Part shown: positions 5,997-11,305 of the stretch, piece after piece | How the letters are laid out: every line of letters starts with the position of its first letter | Position numbering within the stretch: position 1 is the stretch's first letter | NCBI GenBank assembly: GCA_003511125.1 | Contig: DOJV01000016.1 | Coordinates: 1-14,137 of the forward strand | Direction of reading: 5' to 3' | Origin: Candidatus Uhrbacteria bacterium | Lineage (GTDB): Bacteria; Patescibacteriota; Patescibacteriia; UBA9934; GWF2-40-263 | DNA: 14,137 bases | The notes under the pieces: model-generated | What the model saw: the letters and a program-made list of their open reading frames with translations, nothing else | Database searches by the model: none | Told to the model about the DNA's origin: nothing | Made by a program: the position numbers and the translations under genes

Positions 5997-6398
5997 ATGC
6001 TGCTTTTTTTATCGGCTCAAGACATTAATTTTTTGGAAGTTGGCTTGATAGATGTTCAAGGCCAACTGCTTTCTTTTAAAAAAGTCGAAGTTCCACCAGA
6101 AAAATACCTGGCCACGGTTTCCGAATTTTTAGACGAACAAAAAATTTCCGCCGACGATCTAACAAAAATAATCGTCGTTTCCGGCCCAGGTTCTTTCACG
6201 GCTTCAAGACTAACTGTCACCATTGCCAACAGTCTATCTTTTGCCAAAAATCTCCCAATAATCGGAATCGAAAACCCCGACCGCCAGAACGGGGAAGCCT
6301 TGATCAAAAAAAAAGCTCAGGCTTGGATAGATTTATCACCTAACAAATTTGTCAGCCCCGTTTACGATCGGCCACCGAATATTACGGTTAAGAAGTAG
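5997..6398 (+). CDS. tsaB: Short TsaB-like protein (tRNA t6A biosynthesis)
   Basis: TsaB is the scaffold partner of TsaD and TsaE in making threonylcarbamoyladenosine at position 37 of ANN-decoding tRNAs. The 133-aa product shows the N-terminal ASKHA-type lobe: LFLSAQDINFLEVGLID, the helix with YLATVSEFLDEQKISADDL, and the signature IIVVSGPGSFTASRLTVTIA (59-78) that matches the family GPGSFTGLR motif. After IIGIENPD the usual second lobe of about 100 residues is missing and the protein passes directly to a tail, PVYDRPPNIT, which resembles the PxYLRxPxI ending of full TsaB proteins. So the second lobe seems lost while both ends remain. The frame is intact, with no sign of a frameshift. No SD; it starts 2 bases after the upstream stop. 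Confidence 0.8.
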   Translation: MLLFLSAQDINFLEVGLIDVQGQLLSFKKVEVPPEKYLATVSEFLDEQKISADDLTKIIVVSGPGSFTASRLTVTIANSLSFAKNLPIIGIENPDRQNGEALIKKKAQAWIDLSPNKFVSPVYDRPPNITVKK

Positions 6399-6406
6399 AG
6401 ATGAGT

Positions 6407-6496
6407 AAAAATTATAAAAGTGTAAATTTACAGCTTTTACGCTTTTACAATTTTTACCCGACAACCGCCTGGTTAATTTACACTTTTACATTTTTT
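6407..6496 (+). repeat. Iterated-word inverted repeat before the CmpX-like gene (word CTTTTACA)
   Basis: TAAAAGTGTAAATT (6415-6428) is exactly complementary to 6475-6488, and the pairing continues outward to 6407 and 6496 with a few mismatches. Between the arms the word CTTTTAC is iterated (6434-6440, 6442-6448). The block ends 13 bases before the ATG at 6510. A frame starting at 6401 is an artefact of this block. Confidence 0.75.
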
Positions 6497-6509
6497 ATCC
6501 AAAAAAAAT

Positions 6510-7181
6510 ATGAACAATTTCTTTTTTCTCCAAGATTCTTTCTTGGAACTCTGGAAAAGCTTGTTAGCTTTTCTGCCACAACTTTTCGGTGCCTTGTTTG
6601 TTTTTATTATTGGCTTGATTATGGCTGTGGTTTTACAAAAGGTCATTATTAAAATAATCAAACTTTTAAGAGTCGACGACTTGGCCAAAAAGTTTGAAGT
6701 GCCCCAGACTTTAGAAAAGTATGGTTTTCATCTTAGCATCGGCCAATTGTTAGGTTGGATTGTTAAATGGTTTTTGATTGTCGTGGCTTTAATCGTGGCT
6801 ACAGATATTTTGGGTTGGGATCAGGTAACTGATTATTTGAAGCAGATCGTGCTGTATATTCCTAATGTTATTATTGCCGTGATCATGCTTTTCTTTGGTT
6901 CTGTTCTGGCTAATTTTGTTCATAAGATTGTTAAGTCGGCTGTAGCAGCTGCTGGTTTGGCCTCGGCCGATGTCTTGGCCGGTTTGGCACGTTGGGCCAT
7001 TGTTATCTTTGCTTTCATGGCCGCACTAATTCAACTGCAAATTGCCGAAGAATTAATTCGAGTTTTATTTACCGGTCTGGTAGCCATGCTGGCCCTAGCC
7101 GGCGGTTTAGCCTTTGGCCTCGGCGGCCGCGAACATGCCGCCCGGGTTTTGGATAAGTTGAAGAAAGATATTATATCGTGA
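6510..7181 (+). CDS. CmpX/MscS-like membrane protein (conserved TM-helix family)
   Basis: A 223-aa integral membrane protein with about five hydrophobic helices, near residues 18-50, 80-105, 113-137, 155-178 and 183-205. The last ends in LALAGGLAFGLGGREHAARV (194-213), which matches the Gly/Ala-rich pore-lining helix and following GLGG motif of small-conductance mechanosensitive channels; repeated TM-helix units of this type define the CmpX-like family. The soluble beta and C-terminal domains of MscS are absent, the protein ending 18 residues after GLGG. A role in membrane tension response or ion passage is inferred from the family. No SD is visible; the ATG follows an A-tract. The glycosyltransferase gene lies 66 bases downstream, separated by a perfect hairpin. 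Confidence 0.82.
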   Translation: MNNFFFLQDSFLELWKSLLAFLPQLFGALFVFIIGLIMAVVLQKVIIKIIKLLRVDDLAKKFEVPQTLEKYGFHLSIGQLLGWIVKWFLIVVALIVATDILGWDQVTDYLKQIVLYIPNVIIAVIMLFFGSVLANFVHKIVKSAVAAAGLASADVLAGLARWAIVIFAFMAALIQLQIAEELIRVLFTGLVAMLALAGGLAFGLGGREHAARVLDKLKKDIIS

Positions 7182-7192
7182 TAGTTTTTTTT

Positions 7193-7243
7193 GGGGTGGG
7201 GCGAATTACAAATTTGTAGCAAATTTGTAATTCGCCCCACCCC
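7193..7243 (+). repeat. Perfect 23-bp palindromic hairpin before the glycosyltransferase start
   Basis: GGGGTGGGGCGAATTACAAA plus TTT (7193-7215) is exactly complementary to 7221-7243, with a 5-base loop GTAGC. The ATG of the next gene lies 4 bases after the stem. Eight T precede the stem and no T-tract follows in either direction, so it is not an intrinsic terminator. The core AATTACAAATTTGTA is shared with the rplJ-rplL repeat; the G/C outer part differs. Confidence 0.92.
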
Positions 7244-7247
7244 ATCT

Positions 7248-8723
7248 ATGTCCACTTACGGTAAAAACCGCCTTTACGAAATTATTCCCGGCCTGCTAGT
7301 CTGGACGACTTTGGTTTTGGCGGTTTTCTTTTCGTTTGTGGCGCCGATTGTGGTCATTATTTTTATTATCGTTTTTGATTTGTATTGGTTTTTCCGAATC
7401 GTTTATTTTGCCATCTTCCTTTTAATGGCCTGGCACGATTATCAGGTGGCGATGAAGCGGGATTGGTTTGCTGATTTGGAAAAACAAAAAGACTGGCAAC
7501 GTTTACATCATTTGATTTTTTTGCCGACCTACAAAGAAAGTCTGGAAATTATTCGTGGTACTCTGCAGTCGATTGCTGATAGTAAGTATTCTAAAGAAAA
7601 AATGATCATTGTTTTAGCTGGCGAAGAACGTGATCATGCCCATTTTCAAAAAAACGCCGCGGTTGCAGTTCAAGAGTTCAGCAAGGTTTTCAAAAAGATT
7701 ATTGTTACCGAACACCCCAAAAATTTGCCCGACGAAATTCCCGGCAAGGGCTCGAATTTAAATTATTCAGCCGAACAAGTTAAAAAAGTTTTAGCCGAAG
7801 AATTTTCTGAAATCAAAGCCGAAGATATTATCGTTTCTTCGTTCGATATTGATACCGTGGTGCACGTTTCTTATTTTGCTTGTTTATCTTTTTTGTATTC
7901 AACTGTTCCTAATTCCACTCACGCTTCTTACCAACCGGTGGTTTTGTTCTCGAACAACATTTGGACTTCCCGAGCTCCGGTTCGTATTGCCGCTTTTGGC
8001 ACAATTTTTTGGCTCCTCTCCGAGCTGGCTCGGCCCGAGCGGTTGTGGACTTTTTCTTCGCATTCCATGCCTTGGAAAATGCTCCTCGATGTCGGTTTTT
8101 GGCAAAAAGATATTGTTTCCGAAGACTCGCGAATTTTTCTTCAAGCTTTTATAAAATATCATGGCGACTATCGAGTGGTGCCAATGTATTTACCGGTTTC
8201 CATGGACACGGTGGTTGGCGCGACTTATTGGGAGAGCTTGAAGGCTTTGTACAAACAACAGCGCCGTTGGGCTTGGGGGGTAGAACATTTTCCGGTTATG
8301 GTCGAGGCTTTTCGGGCCGACAAAATCATGCCGCGGAATTTGAAAATCAAATATTTTTGGAATCACTTGGAGGGCATGTACACCTGGGCCACGGCGCCGA
8401 TTTTGATTTTTATGCTCGGTTATTTGCCGCTCTGGCTAGCTACCGGCAGTCAATCAGCTTTGATTCAAGCCGCACCGTTTACGTTGGAGTGGATTATGCG
8501 CTTAGCCATGGCCGGAGTTTTTGTCTCGGCTTTGTTGTCGCTCGCGGTTTTGCCACCACGACCGAAGACGGTTAAGGCTACGGTTTGGATTGTGATGATT
8601 TTGCAGTGGTTGCTACTGCCAATCACTTTCACGGTTTTTGGCGCGGCACCGGCGATCGATGCTCAGACGCGGTTGATGTTTGGAAAGTATTTGGGGTTTA
8701 ATGTTACGAAGAAGAGTAGGTAG
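7248..8723 (+). CDS. Processive family 2 glycosyltransferase, cellulose-synthase-like
   Basis: A 491-aa inner-membrane enzyme expected to transfer a sugar from a nucleotide sugar to a growing polysaccharide or lipid acceptor. Two hydrophobic segments (about 12-43 and 46-62) precede the cytoplasmic GT-A domain: LPTYKESLEIIRGTLQSI (92-109), GKGSNLNYS (166-174), the DxD motif in SSFDIDT (D200, D202), the catalytic-base-type EDSRIF (E292-D293) and QQRRWAWG (337-344), the Q-x-x-R-W signature of processive enzymes. C-terminal helices lie near 378-400, 415-436 and 444-465. All catalytic motifs are present. The start is taken as ATG 7248; an in-frame TTG at 7191 would translate through the hairpin. 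No SD lies between hairpin and ATG. Substrate cannot be told. It is the last gene of the plus-strand run from 5353. Confidence 0.9.
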   Translation: MSTYGKNRLYEIIPGLLVWTTLVLAVFFSFVAPIVVIIFIIVFDLYWFFRIVYFAIFLLMAWHDYQVAMKRDWFADLEKQKDWQRLHHLIFLPTYKESLEIIRGTLQSIADSKYSKEKMIIVLAGEERDHAHFQKNAAVAVQEFSKVFKKIIVTEHPKNLPDEIPGKGSNLNYSAEQVKKVLAEEFSEIKAEDIIVSSFDIDTVVHVSYFACLSFLYSTVPNSTHASYQPVVLFSNNIWTSRAPVRIAAFGTIFWLLSELARPERLWTFSSHSMPWKMLLDVGFWQKDIVSEDSRIFLQAFIKYHGDYRVVPMYLPVSMDTVVGATYWESLKALYKQQRRWAWGVEHFPVMVEAFRADKIMPRNLKIKYFWNHLEGMYTWATAPILIFMLGYLPLWLATGSQSALIQAAPFTLEWIMRLAMAGVFVSALLSLAVLPPRPKTVKATVWIVMILQWLLLPITFTVFGAAPAIDAQTRLMFGKYLGFNVTKKSR

Positions 8724-8727
8724 AGCG

Positions 8728-8786
8728 TGAATTACGAATTTTGGCGAATATACTAATTACGAATTTGTCGAATTAGGCGAATTCGT
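8728..8786 (+). repeat. Iterated-word repeat after the glycosyltransferase (GAATTACGAATT)
   Basis: GAATTACGAATTT (8729-8741) recurs as TAATTACGAATTTG (8754-8767), followed by CGAATTAGGCGAATTCG (8769-8785). Same word family as the hairpins at 2023 and 7193, here downstream of a gene. Confidence 0.6.
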
Positions 8787-8792
8787 TTTTTT
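8759..8792 (+). terminator. Possible weak terminator of the glycosyltransferase operon
   Basis: ACGAATT (8759-8765) pairs with AATTCGT (8780-8786) and is followed by T. The stem is A/T-rich and the loop is 14 bases, so it would be weak. Confidence 0.4.
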
Positions 8793-8795
8793 GCT

Positions 8796-8824
8796 AAAAA
8801 AATAACCTTCGTTGAAACGAAGGT
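8796..8824 (-). terminator. Intrinsic terminator of the minus gene at 8862-9545
   Basis: Read on the minus strand, ACCTTCGTT pairs with AACGAAGGT (8805-8824; effective tetraloop TTCA), followed by TA and seven T (8796-8802). It lies 37 bases after the stop of the gene. Confidence 0.9.
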
Positions 8825-8861
8825 CAGAGACGGTAGAGAGATCTTTTGAGGAGATGTTTTT

Positions 8862-9545
8862 TTACAAGTCCTTGATCTCGTCAGGGATCGTCATGTCGAG
8901 GTGAAGTTTGAGCTCGGCCAAGGCCTCCTTGATTTCATGAAGAGCCTTCCTGTGGGCATATTCCTTGATGAGCTCGGCTTCGGTTTTCTCGGCGGTCTGC
9001 CAGATGTGCGTGTGGCCAAGGTGTTCGAGAACTCCGAGGGTGCGTTCGGAGAGACCGAGTGAGTCCCAACGTTTGCCGAGGTTCTCAATCTGTTTCTCGG
9101 TCAGGACTTCGGGCTCGGGTGGTACGAGGTCGGGGTGGTAGGGTCGGAAGTACATCCGTCCGAGCCAGGCGGCGAAGAGGTCTTCGTTGGGGAGGTGGAG
9201 AACAAGTCGGTCAGCACGGATTTCTTCGGTGGTGTCGAGGAGACGGGAGAGGTCGTGGAGGAGACTGTTGAGGCGATGTGTCTCCAGACCTTCGCCGACG
9301 ATTTCTACATCGTCTACAGTGATGATCCACGGTTTTTCTGGTTTTTTTGGGGTGGCCTGCATTTTCTTGATGGTCGAACCAGCCGATTCTATGAATTGCT
9401 TGTCGATGACCAGTACGATTCCTTCGCCGGACATGAAGATGCGAGGGTCGTCGATGTATTCCAGTAGACGCGGATCGTGGCAGTCGATGGCGTACTCAAC
9501 GATTCCGTCGAGGGTGAGTTTGAGGGGGCGGGCGAAGATTTTCAT
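8862..9545 (-). CDS. Unknown protein with a divergent RNA polymerase alpha-CTD-like C-terminus
   Basis: A 227-aa protein. The start is fixed at 9545 by GGGAG five bases upstream; a longer in-frame opening to 9674 would translate through the promoter. The N-terminal part (1-120) is unrecognised, mixed alpha/beta and soluble. A short motif AAWLGRMYFRP (125-135) and a Pro-rich linker follow, then residues 150-220 resemble the helix-hairpin-helix domain of RpoA: LGLSERTLGVLEHLGHTHIW, KTEAELIKEYAHRKALHEIK and the ending LKLHLDM. The arginine matching E. coli Arg265 is kept (R168), but the Asn and the GKKS turn are not, so UP-element-type DNA contacts are doubtful. It has its own promoter and terminator, and the gene at 9816 looks like a paralogue. 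Composition is more G+C-rich than the neighbouring core genes. Function is unknown; binding DNA or RNA polymerase is the best guess. Confidence 0.8.
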   Translation of the reverse strand: MKIFARPLKLTLDGIVEYAIDCHDPRLLEYIDDPRIFMSGEGIVLVIDKQFIESAGSTIKKMQATPKKPEKPWIITVDDVEIVGEGLETHRLNSLLHDLSRLLDTTEEIRADRLVLHLPNEDLFAAWLGRMYFRPYHPDLVPPEPEVLTEKQIENLGKRWDSLGLSERTLGVLEHLGHTHIWQTAEKTEAELIKEYAHRKALHEIKEALAELKLHLDMTIPDEIKDL

Positions 9546-9585
9546 GAGAACTCCCGAAGTCGTAGGGTGAAGGAACAACGTCAGA

Positions 9586-9614
9586 TTTTTAACATTTTTT
9601 GTTTGGTGAGTCAA
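9586..9614 (-). promoter_or_regulatory. Promoter of the minus gene at 8862-9545
   Basis: Minus strand: TTGACT (9609-9614), a 17-base spacer and TAAAAA (9586-9591) with a TGn extension. The palindrome TCAAGG-N6-CCTTGA (9611-9628) covers this -35 and the -35 of the opposing plus promoter, so it may be an operator or simply the symmetry of two divergent -35 boxes. Confidence 0.65.
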
Positions 9615-9624
9615 GGTTTTGGCC

Positions 9625-9653
9625 TTGAGTTCCTGCTCGTTTCCTGGTATAAA
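9625..9653 (+). promoter_or_regulatory. Orphan plus-strand promoter, divergent from the minus gene
   Basis: TTGAGT (9625-9630), a 17-base spacer ending in TGG (extended -10) and TATAAA (9648-9653). It is among the best-formed promoters here, yet no plus-strand gene follows. CAATCCTCC begins 19 bases after the -10, as it does for the promoter at 13047. Confidence 0.6.
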
Positions 9654-9659
9654 ATTCGC

Positions 9660-9760
9660 GCCCCCCCACAACAATCCTCCCCCATTTTGTTATGCGGTTA
9701 GTTCTCCCTCCCTCATAAACTCTTTAGATTTTGTTTATGGTGGAGGGTAAGGAGAGGGCC
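9660..9760 (+). ncRNA. Candidate small RNA or gene relic downstream of the orphan promoter
   Basis: A transcript from about 9660 would carry a C-rich start, CAATCCTCC (9672-9680), an 8-codon frame MRLVLPPS (9692-9718) and a hairpin with 15-base arms (9706-9720 with 9733-9747, two mismatches). No T-tract follows, so it would run antisense into the gene at 9816-10799. It could be a regulatory RNA or the remains of a lost gene. Only the promoter and hairpin are seen directly. Confidence 0.3.
9704..9756. repeat. Inverted repeat with CCTCCCTCATA word
   Basis: CCCTCCCTCATAAAC (9706-9720) and GTTTATGGTGGAGGG (9733-9747) are complementary with two mismatches. The word resembles the arms at 10938-10968 (TCCTCCCCCATAC). 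Confidence 0.7.
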
Positions 9761-9791
9761 AAAAAAAACGACCCCCACTTTCGTGAGAGTC
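9761..9791 (-). terminator. Intrinsic terminator of the minus gene at 9816-10799
   Basis: Minus strand: GACTCTCAC pairs with GTGGGGGTC (9770-9791) around a GAAA tetraloop (9 bp, two G-T), followed by CG and eight T (9761-9768). Confidence 0.9.
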
Positions 9792-9815
9792 GAGGACAGA
9801 AGGAACGCTGGCCGA

Positions 9816-10799
9816 CTAGGTCTGCTCAGGTTCAGGGGGGAGAGGGTTGGGGAGTTTCATCCCGAGCTGAAGGCCGAGCTCTTCGAGGATCTCCTTGATC
9901 TCGCGGAGTGACTTCTTGCCGAGGCCCTTGGTCTTGGACAGTTCGGTCTCGGTTCGTTCGACGAGCTGGTAGATATACTCGATGCCGGCGTTATGCAGGC
10001 AGTTGGCCGCGCGAGCGGACAGTTCGAGTGTGTCGACGCGTTTGTACAGGGCCCTGATCTGGTCGGTGGTGAGACCGGAGATCAGGGGTTCGGAGGGACT
10101 TGGCTTCAGTGAGAGACCGAGTTTGGTGAGTTCCTCCTTGATCTCGCTGAGCGACTTGCGGCCGAATTTCTTGGACTTGAGCAACTCGCATTCGGTTTTC
10201 TCGATGAGCTGGCCGACCGTTTCGATGCCGGCGTTTTGCAGGCAGTTGGCCGCGCGGGCAGACAGGTAGAGCGTGTCGAGCCGTCTGTTCAGGAACTCGT
10301 CTCGATCGCTACCTTCAGACGGTGGCGGTTCGGGCACGGATGGGGCGGGTGTGTCTGTCTCGGCCGGCGGTTCGAACGGCATGACAAAGACTCGACCGAA
10401 CCAGCTGGCCGTCTCATCGTTGACGGCGGCGCGGAGGGTGATGGCCGCGGCTTCGATGGTCTCGGTGAACTGCAGAAGGTCGAAGATGAGCGGGTGGTTG
10501 GGATCGATGACCACAACCTTGCCGTCTGGGAACCTCGCACTCAACTTCTTGAACACCAGCATTCGCGGCTTGGTATCAGTCGGCGGCTTCGTGCCATGCG
10601 TGATCTGACCGATCTTCGCAGCTGCGCAGTTGATGTTCCCAGAGCTGTCGAAGATGTGAAGGCAAGCGGTTGATCCTTCGATGTTGATCAGCCGGCCCCT
10701 GAAACCGTTTTCGTCCAAACGCGGATCGCGGATGCTGACCCTGGTCGACTTGCTTCCGACGAACACGGTGACGAAACCGGTGCGGGTTTTGAATTTCAT
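9816..10799 (-). CDS. Protein with two tandem RNA polymerase alpha C-terminal domains
   Basis: A 327-aa protein. Residues 1-140 are an unrecognised soluble region that ends in [13 protein letters not shown], a motif shared with the minus gene at 8862. A Pro-rich linker (143-162) leads to two RpoA-CTD units, about 170-232 and 250-314. Each has the core LSARAANCL (179-187 and 260-268), [16 protein letters not shown] or its equivalent, and FGRKSLSEI or LGKKSLREI. By alignment to E. coli RpoA, the UP-element contact residues Arg265, Asn268, Gly296, Lys298 and Ser299 are present in both units (R182, N185, G213, K215, S216; R263, N266, G294, K296, S297). The RpoA assembly domain is absent. The start at 10799 has AGGAGG 7 bases upstream. 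It is monocistronic, with promoter and terminator, and visibly G+C-rich. DNA binding is well supported; a role in transcription is inference. Confidence 0.9.
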   Translation of the reverse strand: MKFKTRTGFVTVFVGSKSTRVSIRDPRLDENGFRGRLINIEGSTACLHIFDSSGNINCAAAKIGQITHGTKPPTDTKPRMLVFKKLSARFPDGKVVVIDPNHPLIFDLLQFTETIEAAAITLRAAVNDETASWFGRVFVMPFEPPAETDTPAPSVPEPPPSEGSDRDEFLNRRLDTLYLSARAANCLQNAGIETVGQLIEKTECELLKSKKFGRKSLSEIKEELTKLGLSLKPSPSEPLISGLTTDQIRALYKRVDTLELSARAANCLHNAGIEYIYQLVERTETELSKTKGLGKKSLREIKEILEELGLQLGMKLPNPLPPEPEQT

Positions 10800-10841
10800 C
10801 GTCTTTCCTCCTCGTCGCTTGGGTTGATTTTGCGACAGCTT

Positions 10842-10870
10842 TTTATATCAGAAAGGCGGGTTTTTGTCCA
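10842..10870 (-). promoter_or_regulatory. Promoter of the tandem alpha-CTD gene
   Basis: Minus strand: TGGACA (10865-10870), a 17-base spacer and TATAAA (10842-10847). The leader of about 35 bases ends with the AGGAGG SD. Confidence 0.7.
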
Positions 10871-10908
10871 GTCCTCTCCCTCTCTCCCCTTCGCTCGGGC
10901 TACGGGGG

Positions 10909-10968
10909 ACCCACCGAAGCTCGGCGAAGGTGGGTTATCCTCCCCCATACGAGGTGTATGAGGGAGGA
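10909..10968. repeat. Two G/C-rich inverted repeats in the divergent spacer
   Basis: ACCCACC (10909-10915) pairs with GGTGGGT (10929-10935). TCCTCCCCCATAC (10938-10950) pairs with GTATGAGGGAGGA (10956-10968) with one mismatch and a GAGGT loop. No T-tract follows. They lie between the tandem alpha-CTD gene (minus) and the metK riboswitch (plus). The preceding stretch 10871-10890 is an almost pure TC tract. Confidence 0.7.
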
Positions 10969-10994
10969 AGAATCATTTTTGTTGATTTATCCAC

Positions 10995-11022
10995 TTGCCG
11001 TCAAAATTATTTTTATGATACA
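10995..11022 (+). promoter_or_regulatory. Probable promoter of the SAM riboswitch-metK transcript
   Basis: TTGCCG (10995-11000) lies ahead of TATGATACA (11014-11022). The best -10 match, TATGAT (11014-11019), gives a short 13-base spacer; GATACA (11017-11022) gives 16 but is a poor match. Position just before the riboswitch is the main support. Confidence 0.4.
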
Positions 11023-11041
11023 CTTTCCTCACAACTTAAGA

Positions 11042-11137
11042 TTATCAAGAGCGCGGTGAGGGAATGGACCCTGTGAACCGCCAGCAACCCCGAGCAAGTC
11101 GAAGGGTGCTAATTTCCACCCTTCACGGGAAAGATAA
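11042..11137 (+). promoter_or_regulatory. SAM-I (S-box) riboswitch
   Basis: Aptamer that binds S-adenosylmethionine, here upstream of SAM synthetase. The conserved S-box core is readable: TTATCAAGAG at the 5' P1 side, then GCGGTGAGGG with its kink-turn partner CCCTGTGAACCGCC, AGCAACC, the GGGTGCTAATTTCC segment and GGGAAAGATAA closing P1 (TTATC 11042-11046 with GATAA 11133-11137). A terminator follows at 11148. SAM binding should stabilise P1, free the terminator and switch off metK. Confidence 0.94.
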
Positions 11138-11147
11138 AATGTTAATT

Positions 11148-11177
11148 ACTCTTTCCGTTTGGGAAGAGTGTTTTTTT
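11148..11177 (+). terminator. Riboswitch-controlled intrinsic terminator
   Basis: ACTCTTTCC (11148-11156) pairs with GGGAAGAGT (11161-11169, one G-T) around a GTTT loop, followed by G and seven T. TCTTTCC (11150-11156) can instead pair with GGAAAGA (11128-11134) in the aptamer 3' strand, giving a 7-bp antiterminator when SAM is absent. Confidence 0.92.
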
Positions 11178-11187
11178 AATTAATTTT

Positions 11188-11297
11188 GGCTAGAGAGGCG
11201 AGAAAGTCCGGAAAGGCTTGAGAGGTTTTTTTAAAACAACCGAACCAAAGCCTCTCAAGCCTCTCAAGCCTTTCCAGCCTCTCCAACCTCTCAAGCC
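11188..11297 (+). repeat. 9-base tandem repeat and inverted repeat before metK
   Basis: Five to six tandem 9-base units of AGCCTCTCA and variants run from 11249 to 11302. Upstream, GGAAAGGCTTGAGAGG (11210-11225) is exactly complementary to 11260-11275, and GGCTAGAGAGG (11188-11198) is complementary to CCTCTCAAGCC (11287-11297) with one mismatch. The block reaches the metK ATG and occupies the normal SD position. Confidence 0.85.
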
Positions 11298-11305
11298 CCT
11301 ACAAT

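Noticed and set aside
6401..6652. 83-codon plus frame starting MSKNYKSVNL
   Set aside because: Its first part is the CTTTTACA inverted repeat, and it overlaps the start of the clear CmpX-like gene in another frame.
7961..8575. Long plus-strand frame inside the glycosyltransferase
   Set aside because: It is a shadow in another frame of a gene with complete GT2 motifs.
9546..9674. N-terminal extension of the minus gene at 8862
   Set aside because: It covers the promoter, and a good SD precedes the ATG at 9545.
10236..10673. Plus-strand frames antisense to the tandem alpha-CTD gene
   Set aside because: The minus frame has clear domain matches, SD, promoter and terminator; the plus frames are low-complexity shadows.
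11249..11302. CRISPR-like array
   Set aside because: The units are 9 bases, contiguous and without spacers; there are no cas genes.
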